From Bacillota bacterium (GTDB lineage: Bacteria > Bacillota_C > Negativicutes > Sporomusales > Sporomusaceae), in contig JAEZQV010000439.1 in assembly GCA_023441125.1 (NCBI GenBank), positions 1-6,264 of the forward strand: a stretch of DNA of 6,264 bases. Direction: 5' to 3'. The notes under the pieces are model-generated. The model did not search any database. It had not been told where the DNA came from and saw only the letters and a list, made by a program, of their open reading frames with translations. Below are positions 1 to 5,805 of the stretch, one piece after another. Position 1 is the first letter of the stretch. Every line of letters begins with the position of its first letter. A program made the translations under genes and the position numbers.

Positions 1-631
1 GGGTGGGATTGGACTGGGCTACTATGTATGTTTTGATTCTCTCCTCTAAGGCCGATTCCCCTAAGCCATAGGTGCGGAGAACCCTGGAGACAATGGCTCC
101 CTGCAGGCCAAACCTCGCCTGCAGATAAGGAACAACAGAGGTTTCGAACATAGCTGACAGTTCCCGGGGCGGTCCCGGCAAATTTATAATAATCCTCCCG
201 GAAGCCTCATCTTCAGTAATGACACCCGGCGCTGTACCGCAAGTATTCGCGATGATCTGAGAACCCTCCGGCATCATCGCCTGCCGCAAATTATTATCAG
301 CCATGTTCAGGCGGCGCTCGTCAAAATAATGCTTTATCCGCCGGGCACTCTCTTCATGTAAATACATTGGCTTGTTAAACAAAGCGGCTGTTACTTCTTT
401 TGTAATATCTCCCTGCGTCGGCCCCAGCCCGCCGCTGGTTATAACAATGTCAGCCCGCTCCACGGCTGTCTTTAAAACCCGTTTCATTCGCTCCCGGTTG
501 TCGCCGACGGTTGTTTGATATAATACGCTAAAGCCCAGCTCGTTTAAGCGGCCGGCTAAAAAAGGCGCGTTTGTATTTACAATCTGTCCCAAAAGCAGTT
601 CAGTGCCGGTACTTACTAACTCAACAATCAT
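1..631 (-). CDS. cinA: CinA family protein, N-terminal part (3' end beyond the window)
   Basis: Reading the minus strand from an ATG at 631 gives 210 complete codons with no stop before the window edge, so the C-terminus is missing. The protein begins MIVELVSTGTELLLGQIVNT, the usual start of the CinA/COG1058 molybdopterin-binding-like domain. Family motifs follow: TSGGLGPTQGDIT at residues 65-77 and LPGPPRELSAMF at about 151-162. In this family the N-terminal domain is associated with ADP-ribose pyrophosphatase activity. The C-terminal domain, when present, is a nicotinamide-nucleotide amidase that recycles NMN; whether it exists here cannot be seen. The start is well supported by TAGGAGGG seven bases upstream. 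The gene lies behind the rimO terminator and so probably has its own promoter in 632-834. In related genomes cinA often precedes recA, which would lie left of position 1. Confidence 0.95.
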   Translation of the reverse strand, partial: MIVELVSTGTELLLGQIVNTNAPFLAGRLNELGFSVLYQTTVGDNRERMKRVLKTAVERADIVITSGGLGPTQGDITKEVTAALFNKPMYLHEESARRIKHYFDERRLNMADNNLRQAMMPEGSQIIANTCGTAPGVITEDEASGRIIINLPGPPRELSAMFETSVVPYLQARFGLQGAIVSRVLRTYGLGESALEERIKTYIVAQSNPT

Positions 632-638
632 CTCATTC

Positions 639-645
639 CCTCCTA
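639..645 (-). promoter_or_regulatory. Ribosome binding site of cinA
   Basis: On the minus strand TAGGAGG lies about 7 nt before the ATG at 631. It is a near-perfect Shine-Dalgarno sequence and fixes the cinA start. Confidence 0.85.
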
Positions 646-709
646 CAATTAATGCATTCGCTTTATAAATTGGCAAATCCTTTTAGTTAATACACATTTT
701 TCTGTAGAA

Positions 710-737
710 ATTATCTTTATTACCTACATTTAATAAA
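710..737 (-). promoter_or_regulatory. Weak candidate promoter for cinA
   Basis: On the minus strand TTTATT (737-732) and GATAAT (715-710) are separated by 16 bp and lie about 80 bp before the cinA ATG. The -10 is acceptable but the -35 matches TTGACA poorly, and the region is AT-rich, so chance matches are likely. I list it because cinA is separated from rimO by a terminator and needs a promoter. No better pair with a usable leader is visible in 632-834. Confidence 0.2.
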
Positions 738-779
738 GAAACATGATGGTCTATCAGGATAAATAAAGCGCAGCTGACG

Positions 780-823
780 CTAAGCCGAAAAGCCGGTTGT
801 CGCCCATAACCGGCAGGCTTTAG
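780..823. repeat. Structured inverted repeat upstream of cinA, possible leader RNA element or second terminator
   Basis: An inner perfect 7-bp stem, gccggtt (792-798) with aaccggc (808-814), closes a 9-nt loop. An outer stem, ctaagcc (780-786) with ggctttag (816-823, one bulged t), encloses it across an asymmetric internal loop (gaaaa opposite a). An alternative partner for gcttta (817-822) is taaagc at 764-769, so two mutually exclusive folds are possible. On the minus strand the inner hairpin is followed by TTTTC, which is only a weak terminator tail. I could not match it to a riboswitch class I know. It lies between the rimO terminator and cinA, so it may belong to the cinA leader or be a back-up terminator for rimO. 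Confidence 0.5.
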
Positions 824-834
824 GCAAACGGGAC

Positions 835-868
835 AAAAAATAGCAGAGCTTGGCATCTCTACTATTTT
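835..868 (-). terminator. Rho-independent terminator of the solute-binding protein-rimO unit
   Basis: On the minus strand the arms AAAATAGTAGAG (868-857) and CTCTGCTATTTT (848-837) pair with a single mismatch around an 8-nt loop. They end in a run of six T (840-835). The structure starts 26 bp after the rimO stop. A run of four T on the plus side could also end any plus-strand transcript. Confidence 0.85.
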
Positions 869-893
869 AAGCTCGCATTATATTATTATGCAG

Positions 894-2228
894 CTAGTCT
901 AGCTTTCTTTCAGCCAATAAGTCATAAGTAAACCCCTGCACAACTTCCGCCCGAACCAAGTCTCCAGGCCTTAATTCCGCCCCGTTTTCGACGAAAATAC
1001 GCCCGTCGACATCAGGCGCTTCCCGGTAAGACCGGCCGAAAGCTACATCAGGTTGTTCGCTGTTATGTCCTTCTATGAGTACGGTAAGTGCTTTGCCCTC
1101 CATCTCATGGTTTAATTCCTCGGATAGTTGGCATTGCAAGGTCATAAGCTCATGATATCTTTCCTGCTTCAGCTCATCAGGCACCTGTTGTTCTAAAACG
1201 CCGGCAGCTGTACCTTCTTCCTGCGAATAGGTAAAAACCCCGCCCCGCTCGAATTTTTGGTCCTGCACAAACTGTTTCAACACCGCGAAGTGCTTCTCAG
1301 TCTCACCGGGGAAGCCAACGATAAACGAAGTACGGATTACCACCCCGGGAATGCGGGAGCGAATTCTGGTCAGTAACTGTTCGATATCAGCCCGGGTGTC
1401 AGAACGGTTCATCGCCGTTAGTATTTCATCAGCGGCATGCTGCAAGGGCAGATCAATATAGTTGCAAATTTTCGGCTGACTGGCAATAAGGTCGATAAGT
1501 TCGTCACTGAAATATTTGGGATAACAGTATAACAGGCGAATCCAGACAATGCCTTCAATCGTTACCAGCTCCTGAAGCAACGCAGCCAGTTGCGGCGTGC
1601 CCTGCCGGTCCCGTCCATAACTGGTGGTATCCTGCGCAATGAGGTTAATTTCTTTTACCCCGCGTGCTGCCAGATTTTTTACTTCTTGCACGATGGATTC
1701 GATGGAACGGCTGCGATACCGGCCGCGAACCAGCGGGATTACACAATAGGAACAGCAATTGCTGCAGCCTTCGGCAATCTTTACATAGGCACTATAGCTT
1801 GGTGTGGTTGTAATCCGCGTCATATTTTCATCATAGAGGGTGTCGGTTTCGCCAATAAGCAGTACCCGTTCGCCTGCCAAAACAGCCTGCACGGCTTCCA
1901 TGATCCGGTGCCAGGCGCCGGTGCCGACAATGGCTGATACTTCCGGCAACTCGTCCAGCAATTCCTGTTGATAGCGCTGTCCCAGGCAGCCGGCAACAAT
2001 AATGCCGCGGCACTGCCCGTCCCGCTTAAAATCAGACATCTGAATAATGGTGGAAATAGACTCTTCTTTCGCCGCATCAATAAAGCCGCAGGTATTAACA
2101 ATCAAAATATCAGCCAGCTGAGGATCGTCCGTAATAGCAATATTATTATCGGCCAGAATACCCAGCATAATTTCCGTATCTACAAGATTTTTGGCACATC
2201 CCAAACTTATAAAGCCTGCTGTGAGCAT
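894..2228 (-). CDS. rimO: Ribosomal protein S12 (aspartyl) beta-methylthiotransferase RimO
   Basis: This 444-aa protein is full length for RimO. RimO is a radical SAM enzyme with two iron-sulfur clusters that adds a methylthio group to a conserved aspartate of ribosomal protein S12. The N-terminal UPF0004 domain carries the three cysteines expected for the second cluster: C11 (in ISLGCAKNLVDTE), C47 (NTCGFI) and C81 (AGCLGQR). The radical SAM cluster motif CxxxCxxC is C155, C159, C162 in EGCSNCCSYCVIP. A C-terminal TRAM domain spans roughly 378-441. The ISLGCAKNLVDTE start separates it from the tRNA methylthiotransferases MiaB and MtaB. The ATG at 2228 follows AGGAGG with 9-nt spacing. That site overlaps the stop of the upstream solute-binding protein gene, so the two are probably co-transcribed and translationally coupled. 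A terminator follows at 868-835. Confidence 0.97.
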   Translation of the reverse strand: MLTAGFISLGCAKNLVDTEIMLGILADNNIAITDDPQLADILIVNTCGFIDAAKEESISTIIQMSDFKRDGQCRGIIVAGCLGQRYQQELLDELPEVSAIVGTGAWHRIMEAVQAVLAGERVLLIGETDTLYDENMTRITTTPSYSAYVKIAEGCSNCCSYCVIPLVRGRYRSRSIESIVQEVKNLAARGVKEINLIAQDTTSYGRDRQGTPQLAALLQELVTIEGIVWIRLLYCYPKYFSDELIDLIASQPKICNYIDLPLQHAADEILTAMNRSDTRADIEQLLTRIRSRIPGVVIRTSFIVGFPGETEKHFAVLKQFVQDQKFERGGVFTYSQEEGTAAGVLEQQVPDELKQERYHELMTLQCQLSEELNHEMEGKALTVLIEGHNSEQPDVAFGRSYREAPDVDGRIFVENGAELRPGDLVRAEVVQGFTYDLLAERKLD

Positions 2229-2237
2229 GAATGAAGT

Positions 2238-2243
2238 CCTCCT
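2238..2243 (-). promoter_or_regulatory. rimO ribosome binding site overlapping the upstream stop codon
   Basis: Minus-strand AGGAGG (2243-2238) is shared by 2 nt with the TAG stop (2244-2242) of the preceding gene, reading TAGGAGG. It lies 9 nt before the rimO ATG. A ribosome terminating upstream would sit directly on this site, which suggests translational coupling. Confidence 0.85.
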
Positions 2244-3273
2244 ATTTTATTCCCAAGCGGGCTTGCATCCATTTATCAAGTATTCTACGCTGCTGCTCCG
2301 GTGAATACATATCGTGATGATCAAGCAACTTAAGATTTTTCGCTGCATATTCCCGGTAACTTTTGGTCTCCGGATTCGTCGGCATGAAATAGAATTTATT
2401 TTTGACCAGCGCAGTTTGCACGGCATCCTGTGTGAGCCAGTCAATAAACTGTTTCGCTTCGGTGCCATGAGCAGCGCCCCTGACCAGGCCGGCCCCGGTT
2501 AGCAGATAGGCCGTACCGTCTTCAGGATAGATGACCTGCACCGGAAAACCGTCTTTGGCATACCGCAGCGCTTCGCTGTGAACAACAATAGCGACATCCA
2601 CCTCACCCATACTGGCCATGCGGGCCGGTGTTACCAGAAATTTTGCATATTGCACAATCTGCGGATGAAGGGCTTTGAAATAATTTAAGGTTTGCTCCTC
2701 ACCGTTGGCCGCAACTAAGGTATACAAGAGGTTCGCGGCGGCATCGGCGGCCAGAAAGTCGGTCATGCCCACCCGCAATTTGGCATCAGCCAGTAAGTCG
2801 GACCATTTTGCCGGTTTTTTGGCCGCTGTTCTTAAATAATCCTGGTTGGCCGCAAAAACGATAGGATCGTACCAGACGCCAACCCAGTAGCCATCCGTAT
2901 CTTGATATTTGCTCGGGATGATATCGGTATATTCCGATTGATACGGGACGAGCAACGCGCTGGCGCGAGCCTGCTTCAAGGTTTTACGGTTGGCAAGAAT
3001 AATATCTGCCTGCGGGCTGGCGGAAGCTTCTAACAATCTGTTATATAATTCTTTTTCAGTAAGCGGGGTTACATTCACTCTAACTTTGGCAACCCGCTCA
3101 TACTCCTGGGCTATTACGGCGACCTGCTCGACCGGCAATGTGGTATACACATTAATTGCAGTCAAGCCGTTATTGCTGCCTTTGCCAGCATAGCCGGCAA
3201 GATAGCTGGTTCCGGCAACTGTTAATATCAACAAAAAGAAAGATATCAATAACAATGGCAGATAACGTTTCAT
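2242..3273 (-). CDS. Extracellular solute-binding protein, iron(III)/AfuA-FbpA-like ABC type, orphan
   Basis: This 343-aa exported protein starts with MKR and a hydrophobic stretch (about residues 5-28). It has no cysteine, hence no lipobox, so it is either cleaved by signal peptidase I (for example after GYA) or kept as a membrane anchor. The mature part fits the periplasmic-binding-protein-like II fold of the AfuA/FbpA/PotD group: INVYTTL near 40, DGYWVGVWYDPIVFAANQ at 127-144, KPAKWSDLL near 153, MGEVDVAIV at 222-230 and a conserved C-terminal part (about 250-300) ending FMPTNPE. The paired tyrosines that bind iron in FbpA are not obvious, so the ligand is open: iron, a polyamine, a phosphate ester or another small anion. 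No permease or ATPase gene is beside it. The ATG at 3273 follows GGAGGT by 5 nt. A strong promoter lies upstream and rimO follows after 13 nt. Confidence 0.85.
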   Translation of the reverse strand: MKRYLPLLLISFFLLILTVAGTSYLAGYAGKGSNNGLTAINVYTTLPVEQVAVIAQEYERVAKVRVNVTPLTEKELYNRLLEASASPQADIILANRKTLKQARASALLVPYQSEYTDIIPSKYQDTDGYWVGVWYDPIVFAANQDYLRTAAKKPAKWSDLLADAKLRVGMTDFLAADAAANLLYTLVAANGEEQTLNYFKALHPQIVQYAKFLVTPARMASMGEVDVAIVVHSEALRYAKDGFPVQVIYPEDGTAYLLTGAGLVRGAAHGTEAKQFIDWLTQDAVQTALVKNKFYFMPTNPETKSYREYAAKNLKLLDHHDMYSPEQQRRILDKWMQARLGIK

Positions 3274-3278
3274 AGGTT

Positions 3279-3284
3279 ACCTCC
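3279..3284 (-). promoter_or_regulatory. Ribosome binding site of the solute-binding protein gene
   Basis: Minus-strand GGAGGT lies 5 nt before the ATG at 3273 and supports that start. Confidence 0.8.
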
Positions 3285-3325
3285 GTTTGACTTGTAATAA
3301 AAATACAGGTAAGGCAAACATATAT

Positions 3326-3354
3326 ACTATACCTTTTATTTGTTCTTTATGCAA
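3326..3354 (-). promoter_or_regulatory. Sigma-A promoter of the solute-binding protein-rimO operon
   Basis: On the minus strand TTGCAT (3354-3349) and TATAGT (3331-3326) are separated by exactly 17 bp, with four and five of six consensus bases respectively. Transcription should start near 3319, giving a leader of about 46 nt. No operator with clear dyad symmetry overlaps the -10 and -35 boxes. Confidence 0.8.
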
Positions 3355-3419
3355 GTCCTAATTCCTTTTATTCGCTAACATACCCTGTAAAATTCACATC
3401 CCGGGACAAAACTAACTTA

Positions 3420-3448
3420 TTCAAAAAAGCAACATAGTGTGCTATAGT
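3420..3448 (+). promoter_or_regulatory. Extended -10 sigma-A promoter of the small membrane protein gene
   Basis: TTCAAA (3420-3425) and TATAGT (3443-3448) are 17 bp apart, and TGC directly before the -10 makes it an extended -10 element. The predicted start site near 3455 gives a leader of about 36 nt to the GTG at 3491. It also places the in-frame GTG at 3437 upstream of the transcript. Confidence 0.7.
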
Positions 3449-3477
3449 AAACTTAGCTTGGGCTTATTAAAGAAAAA

Positions 3478-3482
3478 GGGAG
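3478..3482 (+). promoter_or_regulatory. Ribosome binding site deciding the GTG start at 3491
   Basis: GGGAG, within AAAAAGGGAG, lies 8 nt before GTG at 3491. No comparable site precedes the in-frame GTG at 3437, which also lies inside the promoter. The downstream GTG is therefore preferred. Confidence 0.7.
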
Positions 3483-3490
3483 TTGTTATT

Positions 3491-3883
3491 GTGACCGACA
3501 AGCCTGCCTGGTGGTCTTTTTTCCACCCGGATTTGACTTTGCGCTTATTGCTGGTTAGCTGCTTTCTATTGTTAATTGCCATCGGCAATGCGTTTGGCAT
3601 TTACGACGGACTTATGCATAACAATCCGGCGGCTGCGTTTTATTCCTTTGCGGCTTGCCTGCTATATGCCATCCCGGCTATTGGCTTACTAAAACTTAAA
3701 CGCTGGGCCCGCCTTGTTGAGTTAGGCCTTTCCATATTATTTGTAATCCTGGGCTTCATAGTCATGTTTGGCTATAATATGACGATGGGGCTTATGACAA
3801 TTGTGCCGCACGGACTGGTAGCAATCTACCTTCTGACTGATGATTGCCGCCGCGCATTCGGTCTTATAGTGAAAGCAGACTAG
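3491..3883 (+). CDS. Small four-helix integral membrane protein of unknown function
   Basis: I do not recognise a named family with certainty. From GTG at 3491 the protein is 130 aa, with four likely transmembrane helices at about residues 17-37, 47-67, 72-95 and 98-116. A short N-terminal region (TDKPAWWSFFHPDL) comes before helix 1. A positively charged loop, LKLKRWARL, joins helices 2 and 3, and the C-terminus TDDCRRAFG resembles the end of small 4-TM proteins often annotated only as hypothetical or DUF membrane proteins. The in-frame extension to GTG 3437 would overlap the promoter and lacks a ribosome binding site. The gene is monocistronic: its own promoter is at 3420-3448 and a strong terminator begins within its last codons. 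It is transcribed divergently from the solute-binding protein gene, which may hint at shared regulation but does not show function. Confidence 0.8.
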   Translation: MTDKPAWWSFFHPDLTLRLLLVSCFLLLIAIGNAFGIYDGLMHNNPAAAFYSFAACLLYAIPAIGLLKLKRWARLVELGLSILFVILGFIVMFGYNMTMGLMTIVPHGLVAIYLLTDDCRRAFGLIVKAD

Positions 3884-3907
3884 AACCCTTATCTAGTCTG
3901 CTTTTTT
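3872..3907 (+). terminator. Terminator shared by the convergent membrane-protein and ygiQ genes
   Basis: The arms aaagcagactaga (3872-3884) and tctagtctgcttt (3892-3904) form a perfect 13-bp stem with a 7-nt loop. A run of six T (3902-3907) follows on the plus strand. On the minus strand the same hairpin ends in CTTTC, so it is a weaker terminator for ygiQ. The plus-strand TAG (3881-3883) lies in the left arm and the ygiQ TAA (3891-3889) in the loop. Confidence 0.9.
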
Positions 3908-5784
3908 ACTCTGGCCGGCTTATGGCGGGAAGGAGCCAGCCGTCGGCTGTTCCCCTGCTTATCCGCCGGGGAGGTGAAACCCGGCGAGTGGTTGCGCGGC
4001 GGCCGGATCAGGCACTTGGGCGCATAGCCGATTAAATCAGCCCGGCCGGCTTTGTTCAGGGCCTCAAAGACTAAATCATAGTTTTTGGGATTGCGGTATT
4101 GCAATAAAGCCCGTTGCAGCCGTTTATCATGTGCAGTTTTAGCAACATACACCTTTTCGCCGGTTAACGGGTTAATCCCGGTATAGTACATGCACGTTGA
4201 CAAACTGCCGGGCGTAGGGATAAAATCCTGTACTTGCTCCGGATTATAACCGGTATCACGCAGGAATTCGGCAAGCTCAACAGCCTCTTTGAGTCCGGCC
4301 CCCGGATGACTGGACATAAAATAGGGTACCAGATACTGCTCTTTGCCTAATGTTTGATTCATTGCTTCATAAGCTTTTTTAAACTTCAGGTAGGTTGCTT
4401 TATCCGCCTTGCCCATAAGTTGCGTAACTTTGGCCGAAACGTGCTCAGGCGCTACCTTTAACTGCCCGCTGATGTGATGTTCGCATAATTCGCGCAGGAA
4501 CTCACTGTCATTAGCCGCCAGCAAATAATCGTACCTTAGACCGGAACGGACAAATACCTTTTTTATACCGGGAAGCTTTCTAATCGCCCTGAGCAGTTCC
4601 AGATACTCCGTATGATTGGTATTCAGGCTCTTGCAGGCCTTGGGGAACAAACACTGTTTACCGCGGCAGGTTCCTCTGTCGGCCTGGTATTCACAGGCTG
4701 GCTGGCGGAAATTGGCCGTAGGTCCGCCCACATCATGAATGTAGCCTTTAAAATCCGGCAGTTTTACAATGGCCTGCGCTTCCTGCAGTATGGATTCCCG
4801 GCTGCGGCTCTGAATGATTCTGCCTTGATGGGCGTATAAAGCGCAAAAAGAACAGCTGCCGTAACAACCGCGATGGCTGACAATACTGAATTTGACCTCC
4901 TGAATGGCAGGAATGCCCCCGCTGGCAGCATAACTCGGATGGTAAGTACGCTGGTAAGGTAAATCATAGATTTCATCCATTTCCGGCGTAGACAGCGGTC
5001 TGGCCGGCGGATTTTGCACTACATACCGTTCACCATGACTTTGCACTATGGTTTTGCCGCGAATTGGGTCCTGCTCTAAATATTGGGTCTTAAAAGCCTG
5101 GGCAAAATCCATTTTATTATTTACGGCATCCTGATAACTTGGGGTTTGAACATAATCCCAAAGATGCTCTATTGATTCGGCAGGATAGCAAGTGCCTGGA
5201 ATGTCCCGGATATTTTCGACAGCAATACCGGCAGCTAATTGTGAAGCCACCTCTTTTATCTGCCGTTCACCCATGCCGTATATCAATAAGTCGGCTCTGC
5301 TGTCAATTAATATGGATCGCCGGACCGTATCCGACCTGTAATCATAATGAGCAAAACGCCTTAAACTAGCCTCAATGCCGCCAATAATTAAGGGCGTCTT
5401 TTTCCAAATCTCCCTTAGCCGGTTGCAGTAAACAATTGTCGCCCGTTCCGGCCTAAGTCCTGCCTGGCCTCCGGGCGAGTAGTTGTCTGTGCTGCGATAT
5501 TTTTTTGCCGCCGTATATTTGTTGAGCATAGAATCCAGGTTGCCGGCAGAAACAAGTATTCCCAGACGCGGTTTGCCCAAACGCTTAAAATCAGCGGTGG
5601 AACGCCAATCCGGCTGGGCAATGATCCCTACTTTATACCCGTATTTTTCCAAAATTCTGCTGATGATCGCCGGACCAAAACTGGGATGGTCAACATAGGC
5701 GTCGCCGCTTATAAATAAAAAATCCAGTTGAGTCCAGCCTCTTTGCGCCATATCATCCCTGGTCATTGGCAAGAAATTATTCAT
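3889..5784 (-). CDS. ygiQ: YgiQ family (UPF0313) radical SAM protein
   Basis: From ATG 5784 the product is 631 aa, the usual size for UPF0313. It opens [17 protein letters not shown], followed by the family block [20 protein letters not shown]. It then has [17 protein letters not shown] (about 133-149) and the radical SAM cluster motif C307-x3-C311-x2-C314 in [18 protein letters not shown]. Four further cysteines (C364, C373, C378, C384) in the following segment could bind a second iron-sulfur cluster. The C-terminal tail after about residue 595 is basic and low in complexity. The family is presumed to catalyse SAM-dependent radical chemistry; its substrate is unknown to me. An in-frame TTG at 5793 adds MAS and sits 4 nt from GAGG, whereas the ATG is 13 nt away. 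I prefer the ATG because family members usually begin with a short M..FLPM. It follows the rodZ-like gene by 21 bp, probably in one operon. Confidence 0.93.
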   Translation of the reverse strand: MNNFLPMTRDDMAQRGWTQLDFLFISGDAYVDHPSFGPAIISRILEKYGYKVGIIAQPDWRSTADFKRLGKPRLGILVSAGNLDSMLNKYTAAKKYRSTDNYSPGGQAGLRPERATIVYCNRLREIWKKTPLIIGGIEASLRRFAHYDYRSDTVRRSILIDSRADLLIYGMGERQIKEVASQLAAGIAVENIRDIPGTCYPAESIEHLWDYVQTPSYQDAVNNKMDFAQAFKTQYLEQDPIRGKTIVQSHGERYVVQNPPARPLSTPEMDEIYDLPYQRTYHPSYAASGGIPAIQEVKFSIVSHRGCYGSCSFCALYAHQGRIIQSRSRESILQEAQAIVKLPDFKGYIHDVGGPTANFRQPACEYQADRGTCRGKQCLFPKACKSLNTNHTEYLELLRAIRKLPGIKKVFVRSGLRYDYLLAANDSEFLRELCEHHISGQLKVAPEHVSAKVTQLMGKADKATYLKFKKAYEAMNQTLGKEQYLVPYFMSSHPGAGLKEAVELAEFLRDTGYNPEQVQDFIPTPGSLSTCMYYTGINPLTGEKVYVAKTAHDKRLQRALLQYRNPKNYDLVFEALNKAGRADLIGYAPKCLIRPPRNHSPGFTSPADKQGNSRRLAPSRHKPARVKKQTR

Positions 5785-5796
5785 GCTGGCCAAATT

Positions 5797-5801
5797 ACCT
5801 C
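5797..5801 (-). promoter_or_regulatory. Ribosome binding site of ygiQ, start ambiguous
   Basis: Minus-strand GAGGT (5801-5797) is the only good Shine-Dalgarno match. The TTG at 5793 is close (4 nt after GAGG) and the ATG at 5784 is far (13 nt), so spacing alone does not settle the start. It begins 4 nt after the rodZ-like stop (5808-5806). Confidence 0.6.
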
Positions 5802-5805
5802 ATTC

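Noticed and set aside
648..676. A minus-strand promoter TTGCCA-17 bp-ATTAAT just before cinA
   Set aside because: The spacing is good, but transcription would begin at the Shine-Dalgarno sequence, leaving too short a leader for it to work normally.
764..834. A glycine or cyclic-di-GMP riboswitch on the plus strand
   Set aside because: Short stretches (gccgaaaagcc, aggcaaacgggac) recall parts of these classes. The required helices and core order are not met, and no plus-strand gene lies downstream.
1590..1937. A plus-strand 115-aa open frame opposite rimO
   Set aside because: It is a shadow of the rimO coding sequence, has no supporting ribosome binding site that I can see, and its protein resembles no family.
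3437..3490. An N-terminal extension of the small membrane protein from GTG 3437
   Set aside because: This GTG lies between the -35 and -10 boxes of the likely promoter, has no ribosome binding site, and encodes an extension unlike a membrane-protein N-terminus.
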